Below are positions 53,586 through 61,746 of a DNA stretch of 64,000 bases, piece by piece (position 1 is the first letter of the stretch; every line of letters begins with the position of its first letter). Position numbers and translations under genes: made by a program. The notes beneath the pieces are model-generated. The model had not been told where the DNA came from and made no database searches. It worked only from the letters and a program-made list of their open reading frames with translations. Source of the DNA: Anaerolineae bacterium (GTDB lineage: Bacteria > Chloroflexota > Anaerolineae > 4572-78 > J111). The stretch covers positions 186,001 to 250,000 of the forward strand of contig JAKLJP010000007.1 of the NCBI GenBank assembly GCA_023151115.1. Direction: 5' to 3'.

Positions 53586-53631
53586 TGATTGTTGGGAAGG
53601 AATTTTTCTGGACACCTATAAGAGGACAAGA

Positions 53632-54387
53632 ATGACAAAAGTTAAAATCTGCGGGATTACCAATTTGGAAGATGCGCTCGTGGCGGTGGAGGCCGGGGCG
53701 GATTTGTTGGGTTTTATTTTTTATGAGCCAAGTCCGCGTTACGTGAAGCCGGAAACTGTGCGTGAAATAGTGTCAAGTGTCAGGTGCCAGGTGTCGAGTG
53801 TCGAGTGTCAAGTGTCAAGTGATACAGTACAAGAAGCCAAAGACCGGGATCAAACACCCTACGCACCACGCACCACGCACCACGTTGCTTTCATCGGCGT
53901 CTTTGTCAACAGCCCGCTTGACGCCGTTGCTCGCCTGCTGGATTTCTGCGGACTCGACGCCGCTCAATTGCACGGCGAAGAGCCGCCGGAGTTTGTGAGT
54001 CATTTCGCCGGCCGGGCCTTCAAAGCCCTGCGTCCCCAATCGCTGGGGGAGGCTGAGGCATCCATCGAAAAATATCTCCCCTGCTCCCCCGCCGGGCGCT
54101 CCGCGCTCGGCAGTCCCCTGCTCCCCTGCTTTCTTCTCGATGCCTATCATCCCAATCTCTACGGCGGCACCGGCCACGTGACCGATTGGGAGATGGCGGC
54201 CAGCATTGCCCGGCGGTATCCCATCATGCTGGCGGGGAGTTTGACGCCTGAAAATGTAGGCGAGGCGGTGCAGGTGGTTCAACCCTGGGGAGTGGATGTC
54301 AGCAGCGGGGTGGAGCGGGAGAAGGGGAAAAAAGACCATAATAAGGTAAGAGCGTTTGTGGAGGCGGTGCGAGCTGCTTCACCTTGA
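53632..54387 (+). CDS. trpF: Phosphoribosylanthranilate isomerase with two repeat-derived inserts
   Basis: 251 residues against about 205 usual. Catalytic C7 (VKICGIT), substrate motifs DLLGFIFYEPSPRYV, GVFVN, QLHGEEPPEF, LLDAY (general acid Asp), GGTGHVTDWE, LAGSLTPENV and VDVSSGVE are all present. It isomerises PRA to CdRP. Insert 1, about 35 residues (from SSVRCQV to TTHHVAF), consists of two different heptamer arrays and sits between the second helix and the GVFVN strand. Insert 2 (about 15 residues, PCSPAGRSALGSPLLP) precedes the LLDAY strand. Both keep the frame. The extra length lies outside the barrel core, so the enzyme may remain active. Confidence 0.93.
   Translation: MTKVKICGITNLEDALVAVEAGADLLGFIFYEPSPRYVKPETVREIVSSVRCQVSSVECQVSSDTVQEAKDRDQTPYAPRTTHHVAFIGVFVNSPLDAVARLLDFCGLDAAQLHGEEPPEFVSHFAGRAFKALRPQSLGEAEASIEKYLPCSPAGRSALGSPLLPCFLLDAYHPNLYGGTGHVTDWEMAASIARRYPIMLAGSLTPENVGEAVQVVQPWGVDVSSGVEREKGKKDHNKVRAFVEAVRAASP
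53771..53886. repeat. Heptamer arrays (GTGTCAA and CGCACCA) inside trpF
   Basis: Seven units of GTGTCAA/GTGTCGA/GTGCCAG type, a non-repeat stretch, then three CGCACCA units. The two arrays are not complementary to each other. Confidence 0.9.
54078..54133. repeat. CTCCCCTG repeat (second insert in trpF)
   Basis: CTCCCCTGCTCCCCCGCCGG and CAGTCCCCTGCTCCCCTGC around CGGGCGCTCCGCGCTC; right-arm type of the GGAGCAGG family. Confidence 0.8.
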
Positions 54388-54419
54388 ACCGATGGAGTTT
54401 AAGAAAATAGTTCGGAAAA

Positions 54420-54510
54420 AAGTTACACGGAGAAGCACGGAGAAGACACAGAGATTCGTTGAGATTTCTCTGTGGTTCTCTGCGACACCTCTGCGAGTCT
54501 TTGTGTTCCT
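54420..54510. repeat. CACGGAG / CTCTGTG repeat between trpF and trpB
   Basis: CACGGAGAAGCACGGAGAAG, then CACAGAG...CTCTGTG and CTCTGCG-type units. A further array AATCTGCG/AATCTGTG is at 54578-54610, just before the trpB ribosome binding site. Confidence 0.65.
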
Positions 54511-54631
54511 GTTTACCGATTTTGTTTTTGAACCTTCATAAGTTCAAGGCTGAAAGTAAAAGCGCACTTCAATGTACTGAATTTTATCTGCGAAATCTGT
54601 GTAATCTGTGGTTTATTTTGAAGGAGTCTCA

Positions 54632-55861
54632 ATGAACACATCCCAAATCAAAGGCAAATTCGGCCCTTACGGCGGCCAGTTTGTGCCCGAAACATTGATG
54701 CCGGCCCTGGCCGAACTTGAAGCAGCCTATGAAGCGACCCAGGCTGATCCTGAATTTCAGGCCGAATTTCAGCATTTGCTCAAAACCTACGTCGGACGGC
54801 CTACCCCGCTGACTTACGCCGGGCGGCTGACGGCGCACTTGGGGGGGGCCAAAATCTATCTCAAACGAGAGGATTTGACCCACACCGGGGCGCACAAAAT
54901 CAACAATGCCCTGGGACAGGCGTTGCTGGCTAAACGTATGGGCAAACGGCGCATTGTCGCCGAAACCGGAGCCGGCCAGCACGGAGTGGGCAGCGCCACC
55001 GCCTGCGCGCTGTTGGGGTTGGAGTGCATCGTCTACATGGGCGAGGTGGATATGGCTCGCCAGCAGCCCAATGTGTTCCGCATGCGTCTGGCCGGAACCG
55101 AGGTGCGCCCAGTAAGCAGCGGCAGCCGAACCCTGAAAGACGCCATCAACGAGGCCATCCGTGATTGGGTAACAAATGTGCGGACAACCCACTATCTGCT
55201 CGGCTCGGTGCTGGGGCCGCACCCTTATCCGACGATGGTCCGTGATTTTCAAAGCGTAATTGGCCGCGAGGCCCGCGCCCAGATTTTGGAAGCGGAAGGC
55301 CGCCTGCCCGATTTGCTGCTGGCCTGCGTCGGCGGCGGGTCGAACGCGATGGGGTTATTCCACGCTTTTGTAGGAGACAAACAGGTAGATATGCTCGGCG
55401 TCGAAGCCGGCGGCAGCGGCATCGAGACGGGCAAGCATGCGGCCAGGTTTGCGCCGCCATCCCTCGCGGAAGGAGGCAGGAGCGGGGTCGAGGCGCGTTT
55501 GGGCGTCCTCCATGGCACCAAATCCTATGTGTTGCAAACGCCCGACGGCCAGATTGCCGAAACGCACTCGATTAGCGCCGGGCTGGATTATCCCTCGGTC
55601 GGGCCGGAGCATGCCTGGCTGCGCGACCAGGAACGGGCCGGCTACACCTACGCCACCGACGCAGAAGCCCTGGCGGCGGTCAAAACCCTCAGCCAGATGG
55701 AAGGGATTATCCCGGCCCTGGAGTCGGCTCATGCCATCGCCGAAGTCATCAAACGCGCCCCCACCATGTCCAGGGATAGTATTATCATCGTCAATCTGTC
55801 GGGCCGGGGCGACAAGGATTTGGATACGATTATGCGAGAGTTAGGAAAACGTGAAGCGTGA
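54632..55861 (+). CDS. trpB: Tryptophan synthase beta chain
   Basis: 409 residues from ATG 54632 with GAAGGAG upstream. PLP lysine K89 in HTGAHKINN, phosphate loop [21 protein letters not shown] and the C-terminal SGRGDKD are all present: TrpB1 type, made for complex formation with TrpA. It condenses indole with serine to tryptophan. trpA is not adjacent but three genes away. The last codons and stop (GKREA) fall in a heptamer array. Confidence 0.97.
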   Translation: MNTSQIKGKFGPYGGQFVPETLMPALAELEAAYEATQADPEFQAEFQHLLKTYVGRPTPLTYAGRLTAHLGGAKIYLKREDLTHTGAHKINNALGQALLAKRMGKRRIVAETGAGQHGVGSATACALLGLECIVYMGEVDMARQQPNVFRMRLAGTEVRPVSSGSRTLKDAINEAIRDWVTNVRTTHYLLGSVLGPHPYPTMVRDFQSVIGREARAQILEAEGRLPDLLLACVGGGSNAMGLFHAFVGDKQVDMLGVEAGGSGIETGKHAARFAPPSLAEGGRSGVEARLGVLHGTKSYVLQTPDGQIAETHSISAGLDYPSVGPEHAWLRDQERAGYTYATDAEALAAVKTLSQMEGIIPALESAHAIAEVIKRAPTMSRDSIIIVNLSGRGDKDLDTIMRELGKREA

Positions 55862-55922
55862 ACCGTCTTGCGTCTTGCGTCTTGCGTAATCTTTAACGGA
55901 AGACGCAACACGCAAGACGAAT
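55848..55922. repeat. CTTGCGT heptamer hairpin between trpB and trpS
   Basis: CGTCTTGCGTCTTGCGTCTT on the left, AAGACGCAACACGCAAGACG on the right, also GTGAAGCGTGAA at the trpB end. Confidence 0.88.
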
Positions 55923-55949
55923 TATTTAACTATTCTGTGAGGTATTTCT

Positions 55950-56951
55950 ATGACCAACGAACCGGCTAAAAAACGAGTCTTCTCCGGCATCCAGCCGTCG
56001 GGGAATTTGCACATTGGCAATTATCTGGGGGCGATTAAAAACTGGGTGGCGGAGCAGCACAAATATCACAATGTTTTTTGCATTGTTGACCTGCACGCTC
56101 TGACCGTGCCGCAAGACCCGGCGGAACTGTACCAAAAAACACGCGAGGTGGCCCTGCTGTACCTGGCCTGCGGGATTGACCTGGAACACTGTGCCATTTT
56201 TGTCCAGAGCCATATTTCGGCTCACTCCGAGCTGACCTGGCTGCTCAACTGCGTCACGCCGCTTGGCTGGCTGGAGCGAATGACCCAGTACAAGGACAAA
56301 GCGGCCAAGCAGGAGAGCGTCGGGGTGGGGCTGCTGGATTATCCGGTGCTGATGGCCGCCGACATCATTTTGTATGACAGTCACTACGTGCCGGTGGGCG
56401 AAGACCAGAAGCAGCATGTGGAATTGACCCGTGATATTGCCATCCGCTTCAACAACCTGTACGGCGAGACCTTTGTCGTCCCCGATGTGCTGATTCCCAA
56501 AGCCGGGGCGCGGGTCAAAGGGCTGGACGACCCGACGGCCAAAATGAGCAAGAGCAGCGTGACGCAAGGCCATGCCCTGCGGCTGCTCGACCCACCCGAT
56601 GTGCTGCGCAAATCCATCATGCGGGCCACCACCGACTCGCTGAACCGGATTGCTTTTGACCCGGAAAATCAGCCCGGCGTGTATAACCTGCTCAACATTT
56701 ATCAAGCCATTACCAACAAAAGTCAGGCAGAAATCCTGGCCGAGTTCGAGGGTAAGGGCTACGGCAACCTCAAAAAGCAGGTGGCCGACGTGGTTATCGC
56801 GGCGCTGGAACCGATGCAGACCCGTTACTACGAGATGGCTAAAGACCCGGCCTACATCGAGCAGGTCCTCAAAGAAGGTGCGGATCGCGTCCGGCCCATT
56901 GCCGAGCATCGGCTGCGCGTGGCCCAGGAACGATTAGGCTTAAGAAAATAA
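55950..56951 (+). CDS. trpS: Tryptophanyl-tRNA synthetase
   Basis: 333 residues, normal bacterial length. Class I signatures HIGN (21-24) and KMSKS (about 197-201), plus GIQPSGNLHIGNYLGAI and LMAADIILYDSHYVPVGEDQ. It charges tRNA-Trp. Its presence in a tryptophan gene cluster led by a tRNA-Trp T-box makes a closed circuit: the synthetase, the tRNA sensor and the biosynthetic enzymes are in one neighbourhood. No strong ribosome binding site (TGTGAGGT at short distance upstream). Confidence 0.97.
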   Translation: MTNEPAKKRVFSGIQPSGNLHIGNYLGAIKNWVAEQHKYHNVFCIVDLHALTVPQDPAELYQKTREVALLYLACGIDLEHCAIFVQSHISAHSELTWLLNCVTPLGWLERMTQYKDKAAKQESVGVGLLDYPVLMAADIILYDSHYVPVGEDQKQHVELTRDIAIRFNNLYGETFVVPDVLIPKAGARVKGLDDPTAKMSKSSVTQGHALRLLDPPDVLRKSIMRATTDSLNRIAFDPENQPGVYNLLNIYQAITNKSQAEILAEFEGKGYGNLKKQVADVVIAALEPMQTRYYEMAKDPAYIEQVLKEGADRVRPIAEHRLRVAQERLGLRK

Positions 56952-56964
56952 GCTTGAAAGATAA

Positions 56965-58113
56965 ATGACGCACACCTTTCATTGTCCCAACTGTAACGGC
57001 CCGTTGGATTACCAGGGGGATGGCCTCACCGTAGAATGTCCATTTTGCGGCAGTTCAGTCGTTGTCCCGGAGGCGCTCCGCCCCCAGGAACCTGCCTCGC
57101 TGAATAACGTAGTGATAATCACAACAGACCAGGCAGAAAAAGCGGCCCGACCAGCCGCAAAAACAGCCTCCGGGTGGATCGCGGGGTTGTTTCTGATCGG
57201 CCTACTCGGGGTGATTACCTTTTTTGTGACGCTGGGGCCGGACGGGACGCCGTTGGGAGCTTTGTTCCCGCCCACCGCCACGCCGGCGCCCTCGCCCACC
57301 CCCAGCCCCACCCCCTTTGCTCCACTCGCTTTGACGTTTGGGCAAGAGGGCAGCGGCCCCGGCTATTTTGCCGACCCGCGCACACTGGCGGTAGATACCC
57401 AGGGCCGCATCTTTGTAGGCGATTATCTGCCCGGCCGCATCCAGGCTTTTACCGCCGATGGAACCTTTCTGTGGCAGCAAACCCTGCCTACCGAAAATGA
57501 CACCGTCGGCGACCTGGCCGCCGATGGGCAGGGCCAGCTTTATGCCGTAGTGGGCCGCGACATCTATGTGTATCGGGCCGATACCGGCGAGCCTGTGGCG
57601 CAATGGGCCACCGCGCCGGAGCACGTCGGTTGGTACCAGGCTATTGCCGTAACACCCAAAAATGAGGTGGTGGCCGTTCAGGAGCGCGAACTGGTTAAAC
57701 TGGACCGGCAAGGCCAGTTACTGCTCCATCTCGGCGGCGTCGCCATTGATTTTCTGGACCAGGTTGGGGTGAGCAAACCGGTGGATATGGTTGACATGAC
57801 CGTTGACGGCGCGGGAGACATCTACATCGCCACCTCCGATAACGCTGCCCTAAAGCTCGATGCCGAGGGCAAGGTGAAGGGGCTGATCAACGGCCCACCC
57901 CAGGCCGATGGTCTTTCCTCTATCGCCGTCGCGGGTGGGGGGCAAATTGCCTGGAGTTATGATGACACCCAGGTTATCACGGATTACACCGGCAAATATC
58001 TGGGCGCTTTCGAAACCAATTTATTTGACGATATCGAATTTAATCTACAGGGACAGTTGGTTGGCTTGAGCCGCAACCCGTCCCGCATAGAAGTTTACAC
58101 CATTGGACAATAG
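56965..58113 (+). CDS. Zinc-ribbon, membrane-anchored NHL-type propeller protein
   Basis: 382 residues. An N-terminal zinc ribbon (CPNCNGPL...CPFCGSS, 8-30) and a membrane helix (about 68-90; [19 protein letters not shown]) are followed by a Pro/Thr/Ser linker ([16 protein letters not shown]), then NHL-like blades ([36 protein letters not shown]). Function unknown; cytosolic metal-binding head and external propeller. It begins 13 bp after trpS and overlaps the region just before trpA, so it is embedded in the trp transcript. Confidence 0.82.
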   Translation: MTHTFHCPNCNGPLDYQGDGLTVECPFCGSSVVVPEALRPQEPASLNNVVIITTDQAEKAARPAAKTASGWIAGLFLIGLLGVITFFVTLGPDGTPLGALFPPTATPAPSPTPSPTPFAPLALTFGQEGSGPGYFADPRTLAVDTQGRIFVGDYLPGRIQAFTADGTFLWQQTLPTENDTVGDLAADGQGQLYAVVGRDIYVYRADTGEPVAQWATAPEHVGWYQAIAVTPKNEVVAVQERELVKLDRQGQLLLHLGGVAIDFLDQVGVSKPVDMVDMTVDGAGDIYIATSDNAALKLDAEGKVKGLINGPPQADGLSSIAVAGGGQIAWSYDDTQVITDYTGKYLGAFETNLFDDIEFNLQGQLVGLSRNPSRIEVYTIGQ

Positions 58114-58123
58114 CGAGGAAACG

Positions 58124-58897
58124 ATGACGGGTATTGAACGGATTCGAAATGCTTTTACCACCGGCCGTCCGGCCTTTATGCCCTATTCGGTGCTGGGGTA
58201 TCCGACCCGCCAGGCTGGGCTGGAAACGATCCGGGCGGTCGTTGCAGCCGGGGCCGACCTGTTGGAACTGGGCGTCCCTTTTTCCGACCCGCTGGCCGAT
58301 GGGCCAACAATCCAGGCAGCGACCCAAAAGTCGCTGGAAAATGGGACGACGGTCAAGGATTGTCTGGCCCAGGTGCGAGAGCTGCGCCGGCAAGGTATTG
58401 ACACTCCGGCCCTGCTGATGGGTTATATCAATCCCATCCTGGCTTACGGCCCGGAAAAATTCACAGCCGACGCGGCTGCGGCGGGGGTAGACGGCTTAAT
58501 CGTGCCCGATTTGCCCCCGGAAGAAGCCGCCGAACTGGAAGCCCTCTGCGCCGAACACGGTCTGGCCCTGGTTTACCTGCTGGCCCCCACCAGCACCCCG
58601 GAACGGATCAAGACCGTGGTTAAAAAATCCCAGGGCTTCATCTATCTGGTGTCGCTCACCGGCGTGACCGGGGCGCGAAACGAACTTCCGCCCGACCTGG
58701 CCGAATTTGTGGCGCGAGTGAGAGCGCAAACCAGCCTCCCTCTGGCCGTCGGTTTTGGCATTGGCAATAGGGAGCAGGCTCGCGCCGTTGGCCGGCTGGC
58801 CGATGGGGTTATCGTCGGCAGCGCCCTGGTCAAACGCGCCGCCGAATCGCCGGAGCGAGTGCGGGAGTTGGCCGAGGAACTTCGGGCAGCTCTATAA
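58124..58897 (+). CDS. trpA: Tryptophan synthase alpha chain
   Basis: 257 residues from ATG 58124 with GAGGAAAC upstream, 10 bp after the zinc-ribbon gene. Catalytic E48 ([11 protein letters not shown]) and D59 (ADGPTIQ), [23 protein letters not shown] and [10 protein letters not shown] are present. It cleaves indole-3-glycerol phosphate and channels indole to TrpB. Complete and of normal length. It closes the tryptophan region; a heptamer hairpin follows its stop. Confidence 0.97.
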   Translation: MTGIERIRNAFTTGRPAFMPYSVLGYPTRQAGLETIRAVVAAGADLLELGVPFSDPLADGPTIQAATQKSLENGTTVKDCLAQVRELRRQGIDTPALLMGYINPILAYGPEKFTADAAAAGVDGLIVPDLPPEEAAELEALCAEHGLALVYLLAPTSTPERIKTVVKKSQGFIYLVSLTGVTGARNELPPDLAEFVARVRAQTSLPLAVGFGIGNREQARAVGRLADGVIVGSALVKRAAESPERVRELAEELRAAL

Positions 58898-58970
58898 ACC
58901 GTGAACCGTGATACGTGATATGTGATGATCATATATCGAAAACCCGCACGCATCACGTATCACGCATCAA
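58898..58970. repeat. GTGATAC/GTGAACC heptamer hairpin after trpA
   Basis: GTGAACCGTGATACGTGATA on the left, CGCATCACGTATCACGCATC on the right. It touches the trpA stop codon and may help terminate. Confidence 0.85.
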
Positions 58971-59013
58971 TCCGCTTTTGCCCTTCCTCAATCTCATGGC
59001 ATAATATCCCCCT

Positions 59014-61572
59014 ATGTGGCGACAGTTAACCTTAGCCATACCAGTGGGATTAATTTTTGTTTTAACCGCCTGCCAGCTCGACGCCGAGCAGCGTTTTCCG
59101 CTTATCGCCTGGCAAACTGACACGCCGACGCCTACGGTTACTTTCACCCCTACCCTTACCGCTACCCCAACCCCTCCCCCCACCAACACGCCGACCCCTA
59201 CCGCTACCCCCACCAACACCCCGACGCCTACCGCCACGCCGCTGCCCAGCGACCGCCTCCATACGGCTCAGCGCGCCTTTACCAACGGCGATTACGAAAC
59301 CGCCCGTGCGGAATTTAGCGCGCTTTTGGCCGACCCCGGCGCTGATGCGCATGAGCGCCGGCTGGCTCTCCATTGGCGGGGCCGCAGCGAACTGCTGGCG
59401 GGTGATGCCGCCGCTGCTGTAGCCAGCCTCGCCATGTTTGTTCGGCAGTACCCCAGCGACGAATTGACCCGCGCCGCCCAATTCAATTTGGGCCTGGCTT
59501 ACGAGCAGGCCGGCCAGCCAGACGAGGCTGTGCTGGCCTTGCGGGGCAGTATCATCCCCAACGACCCGGCCAACGTGTATATTTATGAACGGATAGGTGA
59601 TGCGCTGCTGCGGACCAATGCCTACACCGACACCATCGCCGCCTATCAGGAAGGTATTCGGGCTACCGGCGACCTGCCTTTTCAAGTCCACCTGCGGGAG
59701 AGCATCGCTCAAGCCGAACTGGCCCGTAACAACCCGGCCGGCGCTATTGCTCAGTACGAAACCATCTTGAGTGTATCTCGAATTGAAGCCTACCGGGCCA
59801 AGATTTTGCGGCTGCTGGCCGAAGCGCATCTGGCCGCCGGCGAAACCGAAGCCGCCCAGGAACGTTACCTGGAAGCGGTCAACAATTATCCCCAGGCTCA
59901 TGACAGCTACCTGGCCCTGGTCGAGCTGGTCAATGCCGGTGTGCCGGTGGATGATTTTCAGCGGGGGTTGGTTGATTATTACGCCGGGGCTTATGAACCG
60001 GCGGTGATTGCTTTTGAGCGGTATCTAAATCCGCCGGACCCCATCACCAGCACCACTGCCCTGACTTCAACCATTGAACTTACCACCTCTGTGGTAACGG
60101 TAGGACCGCCGCCCAAAGCCGCCGAAGCGCTCTGGCTGCTGGGCCTGTCGCAGCAGGGATTGGGCCGCTACAACGGAGCAATCAAGGCCTTCGAGCGTTT
60201 AATTGACGACTATCCGACCAACGCCAATTGGGGTAAAGCGTATCTGGAAATCGGCAAGGCGCTGGCCGGGCAGGATAATATCAGCCAGGCCAAAGCCGTT
60301 TTTCGGGAGTTTGCGGCCAAAAAGCCAGCCCATCCGCTGGCCGGAGAAGCGCTGTGGCGGGCGGCTCGCCTGGATTTGGATGGCGATTTGCTGGACGAAG
60401 CTTATACCCATTTGCGCCAGTTGGCCGAAAAATATCCCAGCGACGAGTACGCTGATGATGCCCTGTACTGGGCCGGCTATGCTGCTTTCAAGGCTGAAGA
60501 GTACGAGCAGGCGCTTATTCCCTGGGCCACGTTGATGGACAAATATCCCGACAGCGATTTGGCTAATTTTGGCGGCTATTGGCAGGCCAAAACGCTGCTG
60601 GTCCTGGGCCGGCAAGACGAAGCCGAGGCGGTTCTGAAACACCTCTCGACCAGTTCGCTTGATTACTACAGCTTGCGGGCGCAGGATCTGCTGGCCGGGG
60701 TGCAGCCCCACACGGTTCCATTGGCAGTGCCCGGCCCAGTCGAGTTGAGCCGCGAAAAAGCCGAAGCCGAAGCGTGGCTGGCCGAATGGTTGGACCTGAC
60801 CGCCTCCGACAATCCGTCCAGCTTGAGCGCCGAAGTGCGGGCCGATCCGGCCTTCCAGCGCGGGGATGTTTTGCTGTATTTGGGCTTGCGGGCCGAAGCA
60901 TTGGTTGAGTTTGAAAAAGTCAAAGATAACTGGTGGGACAACCCCCTGGCGCTGTACCAACTCTCGATTTATTTTCGGGATAAGGGCTTGGGCCGGTTGA
61001 GTATTGTCACCGCCGCCCGCTTGATTACCCTCTCGCCCGCCGGCGACCCCGAAAATGCGCCTATTTTTGTGCAGCGTTTGTTTTACCCCATTTTGTTTGA
61101 CGACCTGATTTTTACCGAGGCTGAACAGCACGAGGTTGACCCGGCCCTGCTGCTGGCCATCATGCGCCAAGAAAGCCTGTTTGAGCAGTCGGCGGAGTCC
61201 ATTGCCGGGGCGCGCGGCTTGATGCAGGTCATGCCGGCCACCGGCGATTACGTGGCCGAGCGGAGCGCATTTGAGCGAGTCTACCACCCCGACCAGCTCT
61301 GGCTGCCCTACATCAGCGTTAAATTTGGGGCCTGGTACATCAGCCAGCAGTTGGGTATTTTTGAGGGCAACCAATTTGCGGCGCTGGCCGCCTACAACGC
61401 CGGGCCGGGCCACGTGCTGGAGTGGGTTAAAACTTCCGATGACCTGGATATTTTTGTCGAGCGCATCCCCTTCCGCGAGTCCAGGGTTTACATCAGGAAT
61501 ATTTACGTTAATTTGGCGGCTTATCGCCGGTTGTACGGCCCTCCCGCGGAAGAGGCAGCGATCAACAATTAG
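59014..61572 (+). CDS. Lytic transglycosylase lipoprotein with TPR-like repeats
   Basis: 852 residues. Lipoprotein signal with C20 (LIFVLTAC). A low-complexity linker of TPTPTATP units (35-75). Tetratricopeptide-like repeats follow (about 80-640; ALRGSIIPNDPANVYIYERI, AQAERYLEAV-like segments). The C-terminal SLT domain (about 700-840) has catalytic Glu in IMRQESLFEQS and the motifs GARGLMQVMPAT and AALAAYNAGPG. It cleaves peptidoglycan glycan strands on the outer face of the membrane, like Slt70. The linker style is typical of Chloroflexota. Confidence 0.93.
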   Translation: MWRQLTLAIPVGLIFVLTACQLDAEQRFPLIAWQTDTPTPTVTFTPTLTATPTPPPTNTPTPTATPTNTPTPTATPLPSDRLHTAQRAFTNGDYETARAEFSALLADPGADAHERRLALHWRGRSELLAGDAAAAVASLAMFVRQYPSDELTRAAQFNLGLAYEQAGQPDEAVLALRGSIIPNDPANVYIYERIGDALLRTNAYTDTIAAYQEGIRATGDLPFQVHLRESIAQAELARNNPAGAIAQYETILSVSRIEAYRAKILRLLAEAHLAAGETEAAQERYLEAVNNYPQAHDSYLALVELVNAGVPVDDFQRGLVDYYAGAYEPAVIAFERYLNPPDPITSTTALTSTIELTTSVVTVGPPPKAAEALWLLGLSQQGLGRYNGAIKAFERLIDDYPTNANWGKAYLEIGKALAGQDNISQAKAVFREFAAKKPAHPLAGEALWRAARLDLDGDLLDEAYTHLRQLAEKYPSDEYADDALYWAGYAAFKAEEYEQALIPWATLMDKYPDSDLANFGGYWQAKTLLVLGRQDEAEAVLKHLSTSSLDYYSLRAQDLLAGVQPHTVPLAVPGPVELSREKAEAEAWLAEWLDLTASDNPSSLSAEVRADPAFQRGDVLLYLGLRAEALVEFEKVKDNWWDNPLALYQLSIYFRDKGLGRLSIVTAARLITLSPAGDPENAPIFVQRLFYPILFDDLIFTEAEQHEVDPALLLAIMRQESLFEQSAESIAGARGLMQVMPATGDYVAERSAFERVYHPDQLWLPYISVKFGAWYISQQLGIFEGNQFAALAAYNAGPGHVLEWVKTSDDLDIFVERIPFRESRVYIRNIYVNLAAYRRLYGPPAEEAAINN

Positions 61573-61589
61573 CCCGCCAGCGCAAAAGG

Positions 61590-61660
61590 CTGAAAACTTT
61601 CCAACCTTCCAATCCTCCAACCTTCCAGCCCAATCCTCCAAATTATAGCCTCCAAATCTT
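61590..61660. repeat. CCAACCTT-type 8-bp repeat after the transglycosylase gene
   Basis: CCAACCTT, CCAATCCT, CCAACCTT, CCAGCCCAATCCTCC units; right-arm type of the 35306 and 43795 hairpins; no left arm. Confidence 0.7.
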
Positions 61661-61746
61661 ATTGTCCTATCCCTGCCAATCATGGTATAATGAGAGTGGC
61701 GCTCTCTGTTAACCGACTCTAATCAAAAACAGCAGGATCATCCGTC

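Larger units (their letters stand above)
53174..53631. other. Intergenic region between the divergent cyclase gene and trpF
   Basis: No gene seen. It holds heptamer arrays at 53175-53212 (GTAGTGC/GTGGTGC), 53443-53485 (GTGATGC/GTGAAGC) and a hairpin at 53528-53585. TTTTAAC-GTT-GTTAAAA (53371-53387) is a possible operator for the cyclase gene. A trpF promoter is not obvious. Confidence 0.5.
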
